A DNA stretch of 64,000 nucleotides from Auriscalpium vulgare (GCA_019915015.1 JAHBBC010000023.1:558001-622000); one strand, 5' to 3'; counted from the first letter of the stretch, positions 9,013 to 21,485 are shown. Made by a program: numbers and translations. The notes: a model not told the origin generated them from the letters alone.

Positions 9013-11950
9013 ATGCCATCGGTGACGGGTCGCCAGTCAGGCGAAATTCCGTTGCCGAGACTGCCCAAGGCTCAGCTTGAAGCAGTCGAAGACGACATCA
9101 TGGACGGGGACCTCACCGAGCTCGAGCACACGTCGTCGTCATCGTCCGAGAGCGAGAGCGAGTGTGAAAGTGAAGATGATTTTGCAGAAGAGAGCGACGG
9201 CTCAGAGTTCGACGGAGATGGTACGTGTGGCTTTTCTATCATGCCATCCGGACGCGTTCTGACAGCGCACAGACAAACGCCCCACCAAGCGACGAAAGAC
9301 CAATACATCGAAGGCCAGAACAAGCTCTAAGAATTCTAAGGAGTCAAAGCCCAAGCGCCCGAGCGGAAAGGTGCAGGGCCGGCGTCAGAATCTGCTGGCT
9401 GGCAATGGCATGCCAGTTGATGTTCTATTCGAGGTACGCGACCATTTGCCATCTGGACTCTTCCTGCGGCTCGCGCTCATCGTCTCGTCGCAGCTGTTTA
9501 CGTACCTCCCGCCCGTAGACTTGCTGAGCCTTGCACGTACCAGCAAGGACTTGCGCAAGCTACTCATGTCACGCAGCTCCGCGTTCGTGTGGAAAGCATC
9601 GCGCGGGCAGGCTCCCGGCCTCCTTCCGCCCGAACCTCCGGAGGATCTCTCGGAACCTGCCTGGGTTGACTTGATATATGGGCCCGCTATCTGTTCGGTG
9701 CATACTGCGGCGGCGTTCTGTCTTTCTTGCCTTTGCTGAATCTGCGTGTTTTCCAGGTGTGTGGTGCTAAGAATATACATCGCGTCGATTTCGCGCTCCG
9801 CCGGCGCATGTGCACGCGTTGCATGAAGTCGAAGTATGTTGTAAACAATCTTGCGGCGCTATAGGTGACTCACGTCTTTTCAGCCTTGTGTTCGCTGTTC
9901 AATTCAAGGCAAAATGTCCCGACGTGAACCCGTCAGTCATGGACCTCCTCCCTTTCACACATAGTACGTTTCTTACATTGACGCGTGCGCTGTCGTAACA
10001 TCATAATGTGCGCGCAGCTGGTGGATGGGCACACGGGCACTCCTCCCACAACAAGTTTTACTGGCGGCCCGATGTCATGGCCATGCACGAAAAGCTGGCC
10101 AAGTTCAAGGACGATGCGAAAGCACTGAAGGCTTTCCGAAAGGAACGTCTCGCCATCGTCGGCGCGATCATCGAGGTGCGCAGACGTTTCGCTTCGTGAC
10201 ATGAATGATGTTGACTCTGCCGCGCACAGGATGTTGCAGATTACGAGAAGTGGGCGTTTGAAGTCGCAAATGCCCGCAGCCGCGACCTTCAGTCGCGCAA
10301 GAGCAAATGCAAGGAGAGGCGACACGCAGAGTACGTTAGGCCATGCTCACATAAATCTCCATGCGTCTCACACGACGTCCTCTAGTATTCTTTCCCGCCT
10401 TAGGGCGGCTGGATATGAAAAAGCCGACATCGACTATGTTCACATCTTTCTCATTCCTGGCGTCGACGGCGATAAGGACCTCACCGAGCGAGGTACGCAG
10501 CCACCACTTGCACGTCATTCCGCCGCTGACATGTCTGCAGCATGGGAAAGCCTCAAGCCCAAGTTGGAAACCGCCATCGTCGCCGGCCGTCATGCACGCC
10601 TAGCTAGGGAACGTCACAATACAATCCTGGAGCGCAACCAGGAAGCTTCTGTCCGCTACACAAACTTCTGGCGGACTTGCCTTCCTGCAATGTGGTTCTA
10701 CCTGCCCCCCTTGTCCTCGGTGACCTCGCTGCCATGCTTCAAGGACCTCATAAATTGCGAAGACGACGTGGCCGCGGAAGCCTGGGCCGACGCGCTCGAG
10801 CAGCTGCCGATGGATGTGGCGGAATGGATGGAGGGCAAGCGAAACGAGCACCTCGCCATGCTGCCTGGTGGCGGCACAACCAATAGCGCGTCGATGGAGC
10901 CGATTCTGCTCTCCAGCCCTACCGTCACCGTCAAACGAGAGGAACGCATGCGGGGGTACGCAGGCCAGCTCGAGCTGGCGACATCGGTCTTCAGCGACGG
11001 TATTGCCCCAAAACCCGTAATCGGTCGCGATACATGCCATGCATGGAAGATGGGCAGGGCGCTCAGCTTCTCAGTCACGGGAGCGGCGTCGGCAGCCGCT
11101 ATTATAAATGCGCTTCGACTGAACCCGAATACGACGATCGACACGCAGCTCGATACACTTGACGGCCGCCTCATCTGCATGAACTGCTCGCGCAACAAAC
11201 AGAACAACGTCGACAGCCTCCTTGTCTTCTCATGGCGACTATGCGTGGGTGTTGCATCTTCGCTATCTGCTCATATCCTTGCTGAAGCTACGCACAGATC
11301 GAGCACGATATGCAGATGGCGAAGAACGATTCCGGTCACCAACAGCCGCGATGGCACGCATTGCAATTTGAGGACTTGGAGCGGGTCAAGATGCGGGAGA
11401 GCAACATTCTGAACGCTCCGCGCTCCAAAGACACCGGCTATTTCTGTAATCACTGTCCCGTGCACGCTTTCGGATACTCCCTCGACCACACTTCGCCGGT
11501 GCAATATAATCTTCAAACGAAGGAAATGGCAGTGCAGCACCTGTTGTCTGAGTGAGTTCTCACCATTTGCTGCAGGCCTGCAAACTGAATCACTTCCTGT
11601 CGAAACTTTAGTCATCAGATTTCCGCTCCTATTGAAGAGGTGGACTTTCTGTACCTGACGAGGGCGGGGATGATGCGGCCGCTCGTGAAGCCCGTGGTTT
11701 ATCGCGAACCAGTGCACTATAGGGCACCGGGCGCGCAGGCCAGTACTAGTACTATCAGCGAGCAGTTCCTATGCGTACATTGCGGTCCGAACCGAGGCCG
11801 CACATTCAAAATCGATGGTGTCAAGGCACACATCAAAGCCAAGTATGGCTCATCGCTTTCAAAGCGTTCGAATGTGCTTATTTTTCCCTCAACAGACACA
11901 AGCCTGTGGGCGACATCTTGCTGAATGTCGACTACAAGCACTGCAATTAA
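9013..11950 (+). CDS. F-box protein with cysteine-rich segments
   Basis: The gene is multi-exon. The start ATG at 9013 is followed by an acidic, Ser-rich segment. The first intron is GTACGT...CACAG at 9221-9272. A basic stretch leads to an F-box: PVDVLFEL-FTYLPPVDLLSLARTS, joined across an intron at about 9434-9493, then KDLRKLLMSRSSAFVWKASR. Next comes CSVCGAKN...CTRCMKS, a C-x2-C pair repeated. Further exons carry ICMNCSRNK, YFCNHCP and FLCVHCG...H, suggesting several metal-binding knots. The stop is TAA at 11948-11950 after a final GTATGG...ACAG intron. F-box proteins act as substrate adaptors of SCF ubiquitin ligases; this long F-box plus Cys-rich architecture is common and expanded in Agaricomycetes. 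The substrate is unknown. Exons around 10430-10545 are uncertain. Confidence 0.82.
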
Positions 11951-12509
11951 GTTGCCCCTTCTGTAAGAAACCCAATATTGCAGTTCGCGGACGCGGTGTT
12001 TCTTGGGAAGCATTGATTAGTTCTTGCTGCCTGATTCTACGGTATGTATGCAGTACATCTTCTTTCTGATCTATAAGCTTGGTTGCAAATGGGCCATGCT
12101 GATTTTCTTGCGGCCCCCTACTGTACAAATCATATTAATTTCCCTATAAATATCCTATCCTATCCCTATCAAGGCGTGTACATGTGATAACTGTAATCTA
12201 CGTGAACAAAATGTTATCGGCAGAAAAACTAGTCGACAAGGCTGCCCAGTGCGGCCAGCCGGTGGCGACCACAACTCTCTCGTCGATTCATCACTCACCT
12301 GTTTTCAACATCTCTTCCTAACGCTGTCATAATCCAACACCGCTGCCTGGCCCCTGGCCCATGCGCTATGCGCGACGCCAGGCTGGCAGGAGCAATGTTG
12401 ATTACCGTTTATCGCCGCCAGTTGGCGCTGGCCTCGCCAATCTATGTCATTATAGCTTCTTTTCAGCTGCACACGAATTACCGTCATTATCTGTCGCCAA
12501 ATATCAACC
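11951..12509. other. Intergenic with a short tandem TATCC tract
   Basis: No gene is seen. A tandem TATCCTATCCTATCCCTAT tract lies at 12151-12169; similar tracts occur near 30304 and 62424. Confidence 0.5.
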
Positions 12510-14687
12510 ATGCCGGTCACCACAGTCGACGTGCTCGTGCTCCTCGCTCTGAGCATTGCATCCATCAAACTCTACAGCAATAAGCGCAGGCCATTCCCGC
12601 TTCCCCCTGGTCCGCGCGGCCTTCCTATCATCGGCAATTTGCTCGACATCCCCAAGAGCAGATCATGGATTGTGTACAGAGATTGGGCACGGAAATACGG
12701 TGCGTCGCCCCTTGCTCCTGGTCGGCCTCACGCTCACAGAGCGCCAGGCGACATCATGTGCATATCCGCGCTCGGGCAGCACATCGTCATCGTATCTTCA
12801 GTCGCGACCGCGCGCGATATCCTCGAAAAGCGTGCCGCGATCTACTCTGACCGCATGGTCGTGCCCATGTACAACCTGTGAGTCCCATCTTACCCGTAGC
12901 AGACAGTACGTGTCTCATGAGGATGCGATGCTCAGTATGCAGTGGGAGTGGTTCCTTCCCGTCACGCGCTGGGGCGAAGACTGGCGACGCACGCGGCGCG
13001 CGCTCGACCGTGGCCTGCGCCCTAGCGCCGTCGCGCAATATCGCCCCGCGGTGACCGCGAAGGTGCACACCTTCCTCCGGGCCCTGCGCACCAAGCCGGA
13101 CGCCTTCCGCGAGCACATCGAATTGTGCGTCTGCTCTCGCTGGATCTGCGGCGCGAACTGCAACTGACCAGTAGTGCACGCGCAGCTTGCAGTCGTCAAT
13201 TATCATGTCCATCACGTACGGGTACGACGTGACCGGCCATGATGACCAGTACCTGCGCGTCGCGAACGACATGAGCAAGCTCGGCTCGCGGACGATCCTT
13301 CCTGGCGCCGTCCTGTACAACGACCTGCCCATCTGTGAGCGTCCTCCTGCCCCTGCTGCGTCTCGCCCTTGACGTATGAATCGTCACACCAGTGGGGTAC
13401 TTGCCTGAGTTTTTACCGGGTATGGGGTTCAAGGCTCTCGCGCGGACCGGGCTTGCGCTCGGCATCGAGGCGCGCGATGCGCCGATGCGCTGGGTCCAGG
13501 AGGCCGTCGTACGTCTTTCATGTTCTAGATTTATGCGTTCCTGAGAGATTCGATGCAGAAGAATGGGACTGCAGCGCCGTCACTGACGCGTGAGAGCATC
13601 CGCGAGCTTGAGGAGGATCCGGAGGCAGACCATGCGCAAGGGCTGCGCGACATCGCCGCCGCCTCGGGCTCGTTGTTTGCAGGTGCGCCGTACTCATTCT
13701 GCCATGCTACCGCTCTGAAATGACACGTCCACTCGAAGCTGGCGCCGACACCGTACGTTGCGTGTCTTCTCAGCTCTGACAGCTTTCTCACCTACCTGCA
13801 GACCGTGTCCGCGATGGCCGTGTTCTTCCTCGCCATGGCGCTTTTCCCAGACGTGCAGCAACGCGCGCGCGCGGAGGTGGACGCCGCGACGCGCCGTGAG
13901 CGACTGCCCAACTACGACGACCGCGCCGACCTGCCATACGTGAACGCGATGATTCAGGAGATCCTGCGCTGGCACACCGTCCTCTCGCTCGGTACGTGCT
14001 GTTTCTGCGGGTCGTGATATGGCAGGTTCTGACGTGCCGGCGCAGGGCTGCCACATGCGGCGCTGGAAGACGATGTATACGAGGGATACTTCATTCCGAA
14101 GGGTTCGTCCGCAGGTGATGCTCCCCAACGGGATCTTGGCAGCTGACACGCCCCCACAGGCTCGCTCATCATGACAAACACATGGTGTGCTTTCCCCTTT
14201 CATCACACGATAATTGTCTAATCTCATGTTTCGCTGCAGGGCCATGATGCACGACCCCAATGTTTACTCCGACCCCGACGCGTTCAACCCCGCGCGCTAC
14301 GTCACCGCGGACGGTCAATTCACAGAGGACCCCGCGGTCAACGCGAACTTTGGCTTCGGGCGCCGGTACGCGGCTCCCCTCCTTGCTCCCTCGTATGTAA
14401 AGCACTGGTATCTAACATTTCGCAGGATATGCCCTGGTCGACACCTCGTCGACTCGACGCTGTACCTCGTCGTCGTGTCGGTGCTCGCGGCGTTCGAGGT
14501 GCGCGGGGCGCCGGGGACGCCGGCGGAGGGCGCGTTCACGGATGCGCTGGTCAGGTGAGTACGGGTTTCGTCGCGATTCGGAGGTGGCGCGATGCTGATG
14601 GGAGTTGGCAGCCACCCAGAGGAGTTTGCGTGCGCGATTGTGCCGCGGGATGACGTGTCGGAGGCACTGGCCGCGGGTGGCGCATGA
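12510..14687 (+). CDS. Cytochrome P450 monooxygenase
   Basis: Start ATG at 12510 gives a hydrophobic N-terminal anchor (VDVLVLLALSIASIKL) followed by the proline hinge FPLPPGPRGLPIIGN, so the enzyme is probably bound to the endoplasmic reticulum. The I-helix oxygen-binding motif AAGADTTVS is rebuilt across two introns near 13681-13802. The K-helix ExxR is EILR in MIQEILRWH. The heme loop FGFGRRICPGRHLVD (F-x2-G-x-R-x-C-x-G) is intact and spans an intron at about 14368-14425. Introns begin at 12700, 12878, about 13123 and onward, all short GT-AG. The stop is TGA at 14685-14687. All catalytic landmarks are present, so it should be active. It resembles the large Agaricomycete microsomal P450 clans acting on hydrophobic substrates; the CYP family and substrate cannot be named from sequence alone. 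Confidence 0.93.
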
Positions 14688-16015
14688 GCGAGGTACAGTA
14701 CTAAAGTGTATTTTATCAAGCTCAGAAAGATGAAGGCATACAGAGTGATTTGAACATCCTGATGTTCCTGTGCCAGATACTGAGAACTTCGGCATTAGCC
14801 AATGACGTTGTGAACGCAGAGCTATCCATCGTTTTCAATGGGCCAATATCCATTTCGCAGCATCACCATTACTTTTGGAAGCAGCGGTATGTTTTATTAT
14901 CGACGATTCCCCCACATGTGCGCCCATACTGTGCGTCACTTTGAGGCGGCATGGCAGTAATCTTTCAGAAAGAGGACATGAGCTGAGGCTTGGAGCAAGT
15001 TCATCGAAGAAAGCGTACCGGATACCACCTAAACTCCCAAGGCAAGCTATCTCAGAACACGTACATACATAAGAGTATGATAACGACCTCGAGAGCGAGA
15101 TAGAGAGCGATCCGCGCCACCAACGCCTACCTTGGTGGGTGGGCCACGCACAACGGGCGGAGGATCTTCAGCCTTCCCAATGATCAGCAAATCTGTCAGG
15201 ATTCAGATGAACCAAACTCATCCCCTGGATTCTTCGTGGAGTGCACCAGGACTAAGGAACGCGACTCCGAGTCGCACACAATAAAGGCGCACCGACGAAC
15301 GGCGGGGAGGGAAAAATTTGGGCCAACAGACCGGCAGAAATCCGAGTATCCGAGGGCATGAACAGGTTTCAATGAAGACGCCTGCGCTGCAAACTCAGAG
15401 GAGTAATCCAAAGGACACACCACCCGTGGGATCCCCGTACTACCCGCGAACGGGCTCCCGTGCGCACGCAACTCTAGATGCCGCAAAAAAACACCGTTGC
15501 AGGCGGCTTCCGCCTGCTTGTGTTGGACAAATAGGGCGCTGCCACATCACGCAGCGCAGCGAGACGCAAGAAGAAATAGCAGAGATCAGATGAAATGGTG
15601 CGCCCTCCCGTCGCGGCACACTCAGCGCGGTCCCTGGCAATGCAGGTGGACTACTGACCGCCCGATGAAGCCACGCCCTGCAGGTACCCGACCTCGCCCA
15701 GCGAAGAGGGTCCACGCAGCTCTGCCAGAGAGGCGTATGGGGGGTGTGGTCACGCCACACCAGATCGACCTTGGGCCGAGAGCGCGATAGCACTCGTCGC
15801 TGACATTCGGCTCGGATGCCAAGCTCGCTAGGAGCAGCGTGCTGAACGACGCTGTGTACGGGGCGAGCGTCGCGGGTGTCGGACTGTTGGCAGTAGTGAA
15901 CAGGAATGGCCGAGCGGCGACTCGAGCCTCGTTGATGAGGCGTGGGATCCCTCGGCCGAATGAGGAGATACTGTTTTCACGCCACAGGGCCGCCGTCGGT
16001 GTCGTCTCCGCCGCC
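14688..16015. other. Intergenic, no gene seen
   Basis: No supported coding sequence on either strand. A GC hairpin (8-bp arms, 3-nt loop, GCAGGCGG/CCGCCTGC) sits at 15499-15517. Confidence 0.45.
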
Positions 16016-16808
16016 ATGACATCGACCCTCTCTGGTCCTTCCTCTCTGTCCGAGCGCCAGCGCGTCCTCGATTACTCGACATCACGCCTCGTAGGTGCTG
16101 AGAAATCGGAAGAAAACGACGATGCCGAGGGCATGCCGGCGCCCTCTTCCCACCCACCGTCCCCATCGACTGCACAATACAATGGGCGGTCATCGGCGCG
16201 CTTAGCGGGGAAGAAACAGCCGTCCGGGAGTTCGTCCGAGGCGACGCAGGCTGACGCGTCGCAGTTCCCCCTGGCCTCTGTACGTTTTCGTAAGAACACT
16301 GACGTCTTTTCCCTGACTACTTGTCAGAAACCGTGCGACAGGTGCAGTCGCGTTGGGTTAGAGTGCCTGATCTCGACCAACATCGCCTGCATTTCCTGCC
16401 AGCGGAAGAAGCAGAACTGCTCCTTCTCCCCAGGCAGGGGTGCTGGCCCTCGAACTAAGGGTCGCACTACGAACCGTGGTCATCCGGTCGGTGGCCCGGC
16501 GAGGACTGCTGCTGGGCAGGGGCAAAAGCGGAAACGCGTCACCTGTACGTCGCGCGTTGCTCTGCGGAGAACTGAACTCACGGCTATGCAGATGTGGGAT
16601 TACCTCCGAACCATGCGCGGACGCAGGGACCGTCGTCTAGCCGTGATGCGCAGACGGAGGGGTCGTCTTTCAGCCAAATGCGGCCCCCCGTGCGGAGGAG
16701 CAGGACGAAAACACAAGGAGGCTGATAGCGATCGTGCGCAACACGGCGCGTATGGTGGAACTCTTGGCCCAGCTATTGGCGCAGTCGACGGGTTCGTCGC
16801 GGAGCTAA
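16016..16808 (+). CDS. Small protein with a six-cysteine cluster and leucine-rich tail
   Basis: ATG at 16016 opens a Ser/Pro-rich N-terminus. An intron (GTACGT...TGTCAG, about 16278-16326) joins it to KPCDRCSRVGLEC and ACISCQRKKQNC, a CX2C-X6-C...CX2C-X6-C pattern like a variant Zn2Cys6 knot. A basic linker follows (QGQKRKRV). Using a second intron from 16544 to the CAG near 16652, the frame continues to EEQDENTRRLIAIVRNTARM and a leucine-heptad run, ending in TAA at 16806-16808. A different acceptor (about 16591) would give a shorter, different tail. Similar small Cys-rich proteins are frequent in Agaricomycetes and are often labelled fungal-type Zn2-C6 proteins; DNA binding is plausible but unproven here. 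The C-terminal exon choice is the weak point. Confidence 0.6.
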
Positions 16809-17024
16809 TGCCTGCTCAGAGCTGCCTCCATTCTGCTCGCCGGTTGAAGGGCTTCTCGTATTCCGTTTGTTACTGGTGCTGTCTTCTCTCCTAGCAAGCA
16901 ATATGCGCGCCTCATGTCACGAAAGGCGACGGACAAGTGCTCCAGGTCCGTCTTACTGCTGTGTGCCACACAGAGTTCGTGCCTTCACTGAGCAGCCACC
17001 ATGTACAGGAATTTGAAATGTACA

Positions 17025-17668
17025 CTCGATGTCACCTTGAGTGTCCTATCTGGAGCCGCTTTTGGGCCTCATCCCGGGATACTGGGTGTCCTTCCTCTTC
17101 ATCGACTCGTGGGGCCGTAGACCGATCCAACTCCTAGGCTTCAGTATGCTCACCGTCATACTCATCATCATGGGTGAGCATGACGGTCCTTCGTCATCCA
17201 GAGTTCTGTCTGATTTCACGACAAGGTTTTGGCTACGACGCGATGAAAACCCACGCCAACGGCGCGCTCGTCTTCCTCTTCTGCCTGGCGAACTTCTTCC
17301 AGAACTTCGGCCCGAACCTCACGACCTTCGTCATACCGGGCGAAGTCTTCCCGACGCGGTACCGCTCCACCGCGCACGGCATCTGCGCGGCGTGCGGGAA
17401 GCTCGGCGCGATCGTCTCACAGGTCGGATTCGCGCATCTGCAGAACATCGGCGGCGATGACCACTTTCTGAAGCACATGTGAGCTGTGTGTTCGCCCCTT
17501 GACATCGCTTCTTGCTGAAGGCATTTTTTGGGGCGCAGTTTCGAAATATTTGCGTTGTTCTCGCTGACGGGTGTCTTCTCGACAATGTTGCTACCCGAGA
17601 CTAAGCTTCGGACGCTGGAAGACTTGTCAAACGAAAAACAAGATGATTTCATTCAAGGTAGGCCTTGA
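17025..17668 (+). pseudogene. 5'-truncated PHO84-like phosphate/proton symporter relic
   Basis: Three exons encode only the C-terminal third of a major-facilitator transporter of the fungal H+/phosphate symporter (PHO84) type: LLGLIPGYWVSFLFID-WGRRPIQLLGF, then an intron (17174 to about 17225), then FQNFGPNLTTFVIPGEVFPT, RYRST-HGI and AACGKLGAI, a second intron (about 17479-17539), then a last helix and LPETKLRTLEDLS to TGA at 17666-17668. The signature NxTTFxxPxExFPTRYRST is established for this family. About 300 or more N-terminal residues (eight or so helices) are missing, and the 150 bases upstream show no helices. The remaining exons have intact splice sites, so truncation may be recent. 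It is not expected to transport. Confidence 0.8.
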
Positions 17669-17979
17669 TCACGCTAGCATTACCTGCCGACTCATATATA
17701 TGCATCCGGGTAGCAGCTACAGGTCCAGCCGCAATGAAATAGGATAGCCGCTATTTTGCGGCATGTCTTCTCTGTCTTTTCCTCTCTCTTGCATTTAGTT
17801 ATACTACTCGGTACCCATGATAATAAAGTTGCTCGTGCGATTCTTGATGGCTGCTGTGTTACCTTGATCCCGACTTGCCCTGGTTATCTCGTTATTTATA
17901 CTGTACAATGTTCTCCCAGAGCAATGCTTCATAAAGATTCCGGTAGCAAGCAGCCTTGCACTGTCATAATTCCCGCCGC

Positions 17980-19926
17980 TCATAATGCGTTGCTCTTGCA
18001 GGTAAACGGCTTCCCTACAGCATCCGCATTGTAGTCGTCGATAATGCTTTGTATCGATACCTGCGTGGATGTCAGTTGCGAGCCAACGATGCGGAGTGCG
18101 TACGCACGTATGTCCCCGCAACGAGCACATAGAACCCAAGGAGGATGAGACCGAAATTCAGGAGGGTCTCCGCGGACCGGCCGATGCCAGCCCACTTCTT
18201 TGCGCCAGGGTAGAACGACAAATATGCCATGCCCCAGAAGATAAATCTGCCTTCCCTGTGAGCCAACGCATCCTCCGTGCAGTCTGTGCGTGCACTTACC
18301 CGAACCAGCCGTCTGAGCACGCGAAGAATAAAGGAGTATTAGGGACGTATGTCAAGGCGTAGGGTAAAACGCGTACCGAAGAGCGAGCTCATGAGGCTGA
18401 GCATGTCGGAGAAGAACGGTATGACCTCTGCGATGATGAACGCGAAGACCCAAGTCGTCGCGATGATGCCGGCCCAGGTACTCCACCCGACGAGCGTGTT
18501 TGAGTGCCGGTGCCGCGAGTTGCGGAAGAGGCGGAAGAAGATGAAACGCGCGGTCACGGACTGTATGCCGCTCTGGCTATGAGGATGTGCAGGTAGGCGG
18601 GGAAAAACGGATACGCACGGAGTAGAGGGCACCGAGGAAGAGGATTGTCGGCAGGGCGAAGGAGAATGCGATCTTCTTGTAGACAGGTTGGAGGGAGCCG
18701 AAGGCGGGCGCGGTGATGTATTGATTTCCTGCGCGATATGAGGAGACGTTCAGGGAGTTTCGAGTGGCGTCGGAAGGCTTACCGACGTAGTGGTACATAA
18801 GAGCTCCGCAGAGAGTGAAGACAACCATCTCTGCAATTGTTACGGCCCACAATGCTGGATGGGAAGTTATTACAAGCGCACTTCGACGGAGCGTGAACAA
18901 ACCTTTAGGGAAGTCTCTTGGGTTCTTCATCTCGGCGATGAAGGACGGGAGCGTAATTTGCCCAACGAAAGTGTACGTGATATTGAGGAACGCCGACATG
19001 CCTACCACATCCTCAGCCTATATTCTGATTACTGAGCAGTGTACTTACCTGCGACATATGACGTTCCTTTGACGGGGGTCGCTGTAACCAGGGGCTCTTC
19101 ACCAAGGATATAGCCAAAAGGATGATCTTGCACGCCGGAAAAGATAATCGCTAGTAGGACGGCGATACCCATCGTGACTGCGCTGAATACGCCAAGCCCG
19201 CCAAGTTGGTTGAGGGTGCGCGGGAGGCTGACGAAGAAGCATGCGACGGCGGTGACAACGCTGAACGCGATGGTGCACGCCGCCGAGTTCGACAATGTGT
19301 TCAGCAGCTTCGCACCAACGAGACAGTGCAGCGCTATCAACCACGTCGTGTCAGCCGGCGAACGTAAGGACGTTCAAGGGGAGAGCGCACCTTGGATGAA
19401 CGTGTTGTTCAGGATGAAGAGGACCGCCGTCGCGTTGTACGCCCACTGCGCGCCGCCGAAGAGCTTCTGTCCAATATCGCATACGTCACGGACCTCCGGG
19501 TGCTTGAGGCAGTAGCGCCATAATATAAGCGACGTGTACAATACGCTCGCTGCGACCGCAAGCGTCACTATAACCCCTGGAACCATGCCGAGCACCGAGA
19601 ACGACCTGCACTGAATCAGGCACGCTCCTCGGGAGGAACCTGGCCATGGCCACGTACCAGGGAAAGGAGAGGATCGCGAGACAGATGTATTCAGAGAAGA
19701 GAAGCGCGGCCGTCTGAAACCCGGTCAACTCGGATAGATCTGCAAGGACTATGGGGCGCACCTTCTGCCATGAACACGTCCTGTACTTGATCTCATGATC
19801 GATTTCAGCGCGAACCTGCAGCTCTACATCATCAAAGTGGGATCCGCCGGTCGAGCTGACGCTGTCTGAATCTTTGGGCGCCCCCTTCTCCTGGCTTGGC
19901 AACCCTCGCTTGTCGTTGCTGCTCAT
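17980..19926 (-). CDS. Amino-acid/auxin permease family (AAAP) transporter
   Basis: Start at 19926 (MSSNDKRGL), with a hydrophilic acidic N-tail, then FQTAALLFSEYICLAILSFP joined by an intron (donor GTACGT, about 19604-19658) to WSFSVLGMVPGVIVTL, the typical first helix pair of fungal AAAP/Aa_trans proteins. About ten further helices follow (NTFIQ-ALHCLVGAKLLN, GGLGVFSAVTMGIAVLLAII, LNITYTFVGQITLPSFIAEM, ALWAVTIAEMVVFTLCGALM, and AFIIAEVIPFFSDMLSLMSS). The last helix ends near GFYVLVAGTY, with a short tail to TGA at 17980-17982. The topology is complete, so it probably moves neutral amino acids across the plasma or vacuolar membrane; substrate not assignable. An upstream in-frame ATG at 20052 would add 42 residues of non-conserved sequence. 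Confidence 0.9.
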
Positions 19927-21368
19927 ACGGAGATTGACGTGGGCGAGGACGGCAAACTGCAAGCGGGAGTCGACCAGAGGTAAAAAAAATGCTAGGGGCT
20001 GGAAGACGGCGGCATCCTCGCTATCACGGTGATATACTTTCGAGAACAGCAAAATTTTGCTGCTCCAAGCTTCGAAGACGACTTGGCTTCGAAAGATGGT
20101 GCAATGTGTGGGGAAAATGACGAAATCCTAACCTCGATCAGGCCAGAAAACAGGCACAGGCAAGCCACATAGGCTCCGGATGCGAATTGAAGCACCGGCC
20201 TAGACGCCCCAGTGGTAAATCGCTTGGAGCCTCAGCCTGGTGGACTGCGTCGAGAGCTGAGACCTGAGGACATCGAGTCTTCCGAGTGCTAGGTAGCGGG
20301 TATGATAGGAGCTTTTTTCCCTTTTTATTTGCTTCCGCCTGCTCTCCCCACGCTGAATATGCGATGATGCCAGATCGAATGGATGCAGACTAACACTTGC
20401 TGGCGCACACGCACGGTATTTAGCGTGACGAAAATATATTGCCATTACGGCGCCTGGACCTGTATTGGTGATGTAAGTATTCAAAAACGCACGGTTGTCG
20501 AGCACTCACCGCGATGACAATTCCCAGCCAAATAAACATCAAATTATCGCTCTTCTTACGCCTTGTTCAATGCGCGTGCTCGCCTTTCCATCAGGCCTCA
20601 GAAGCCCACAGAGTGTCCCACCACTATGAATCGACATCAGCTGCCATGATAGACGCTTGACCACCGCTGTTGCTTGACCAGCTTTCCGGAACATATGTAC
20701 CGACGTGTGGTCTCGCGTGGCTGACCTCTCCGACATGCACAGAAGACTTGCAGTCTCTTGCAGTACGTGGTTGTCGGCAGCGACAAGAAGTCGGCGAGGC
20801 CGGCGCGCGGCTTGGCGGCAATGCGGCATGCCAGTTGTTCTCACGGGCCGGGACAGGATCGGGACGTACCGGCCGATGCCGCACCCTCCCGAGTCATCCT
20901 GTCCTCGGCCTTCCTCCTCGGCCCACACCGCTCGCTGGGCACGACTCTAACCACTCGGCCCCTACTCGCTCTCATCTAACATCCGTTATCCCCATGTACT
21001 CTCGTAATATTGCGATCAACTACTTGCTGGCACTGCTCCGCCGATGGCAACATCCTATTCTATCCATGCCTGGGTGCCAATGCTGATTCGCACTCCCTCT
21101 TGCTCAGCTCATAAGTATCGGAACGCCTCTGATCCTCGTACTGTTCTCTGGCGTAGTTCTTTCAAAGCTTGTGCTCGCCGGCTGCCGCTGTGTGATGTCG
21201 ACACGTCTTGACAGCGGAGGTCAACGGGACCACACGTGGGCTACGGGCGCGCGCCGGGAACTGCTTAGGGGAATCACTTTAGCCTTGCCTCACCTCCCCG
21301 AAGGGTAAACGCGGACCGCGATCGACAACAACGGAGGCTGTCAGAGCGCTCTATGAGGTCACTGTGAG
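19927..21368. other. Intergenic, divergent promoter region
   Basis: No supported gene. It contains the upstream region of the AAAP transporter on one side and of formate dehydrogenase 1 on the other. Confidence 0.5.
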
Positions 21369-21425
21369 CTGCGGGTAAACAGGAGCGGCGGAATGTCCTG
21401 CGGGTAAACAGGAGCAGCGGAATGT
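21369..21425 (+). promoter_or_regulatory. 28-bp element in tandem duplicate upstream of formate dehydrogenase 1
   Basis: Units at 21369-21396 and 21398-21425 are identical but for one base. Each contains GGGTAAACAGGAGC and ends GCGGAATGT. A degenerate single version (GGGTGAACGGGAGCAAC) lies at 44461-44477 upstream of formate dehydrogenase 2. A role as activator or repressor site is inference. Confidence 0.5.
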
Positions 21426-21437
21426 TCAGCTCTGGCT

Positions 21438-21452
21438 TCCGAAGTAGCCCTA
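21438..21452 (+). promoter_or_regulatory. 15-bp promoter element conserved between the two formate dehydrogenase genes
   Basis: TCCGAAGTAGCCCTA is identical at 44483-44497, in each case about 20-26 bp before the TATA box, while surrounding promoter sequence has diverged. Confidence 0.55.
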
Positions 21453-21478
21453 GGCGTGAAGCTTGAAGAGTTACTCTG

Positions 21479-21485
21479 TATAAAA
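21479..21485 (+). promoter_or_regulatory. TATA box of formate dehydrogenase 1
   Basis: TATAAAAG followed by GGGAGACGTTCTCG; the ATG lies 111 bases downstream. The second copy has the same TATA-to-GACGTTCTCG arrangement. Confidence 0.75.

Noticed and set aside
15839..16894. 351-codon unspliced frame as the true cysteine-cluster protein
   Set aside because: It runs through introns with good borders; the cysteine pattern and leucine-rich end need splicing.
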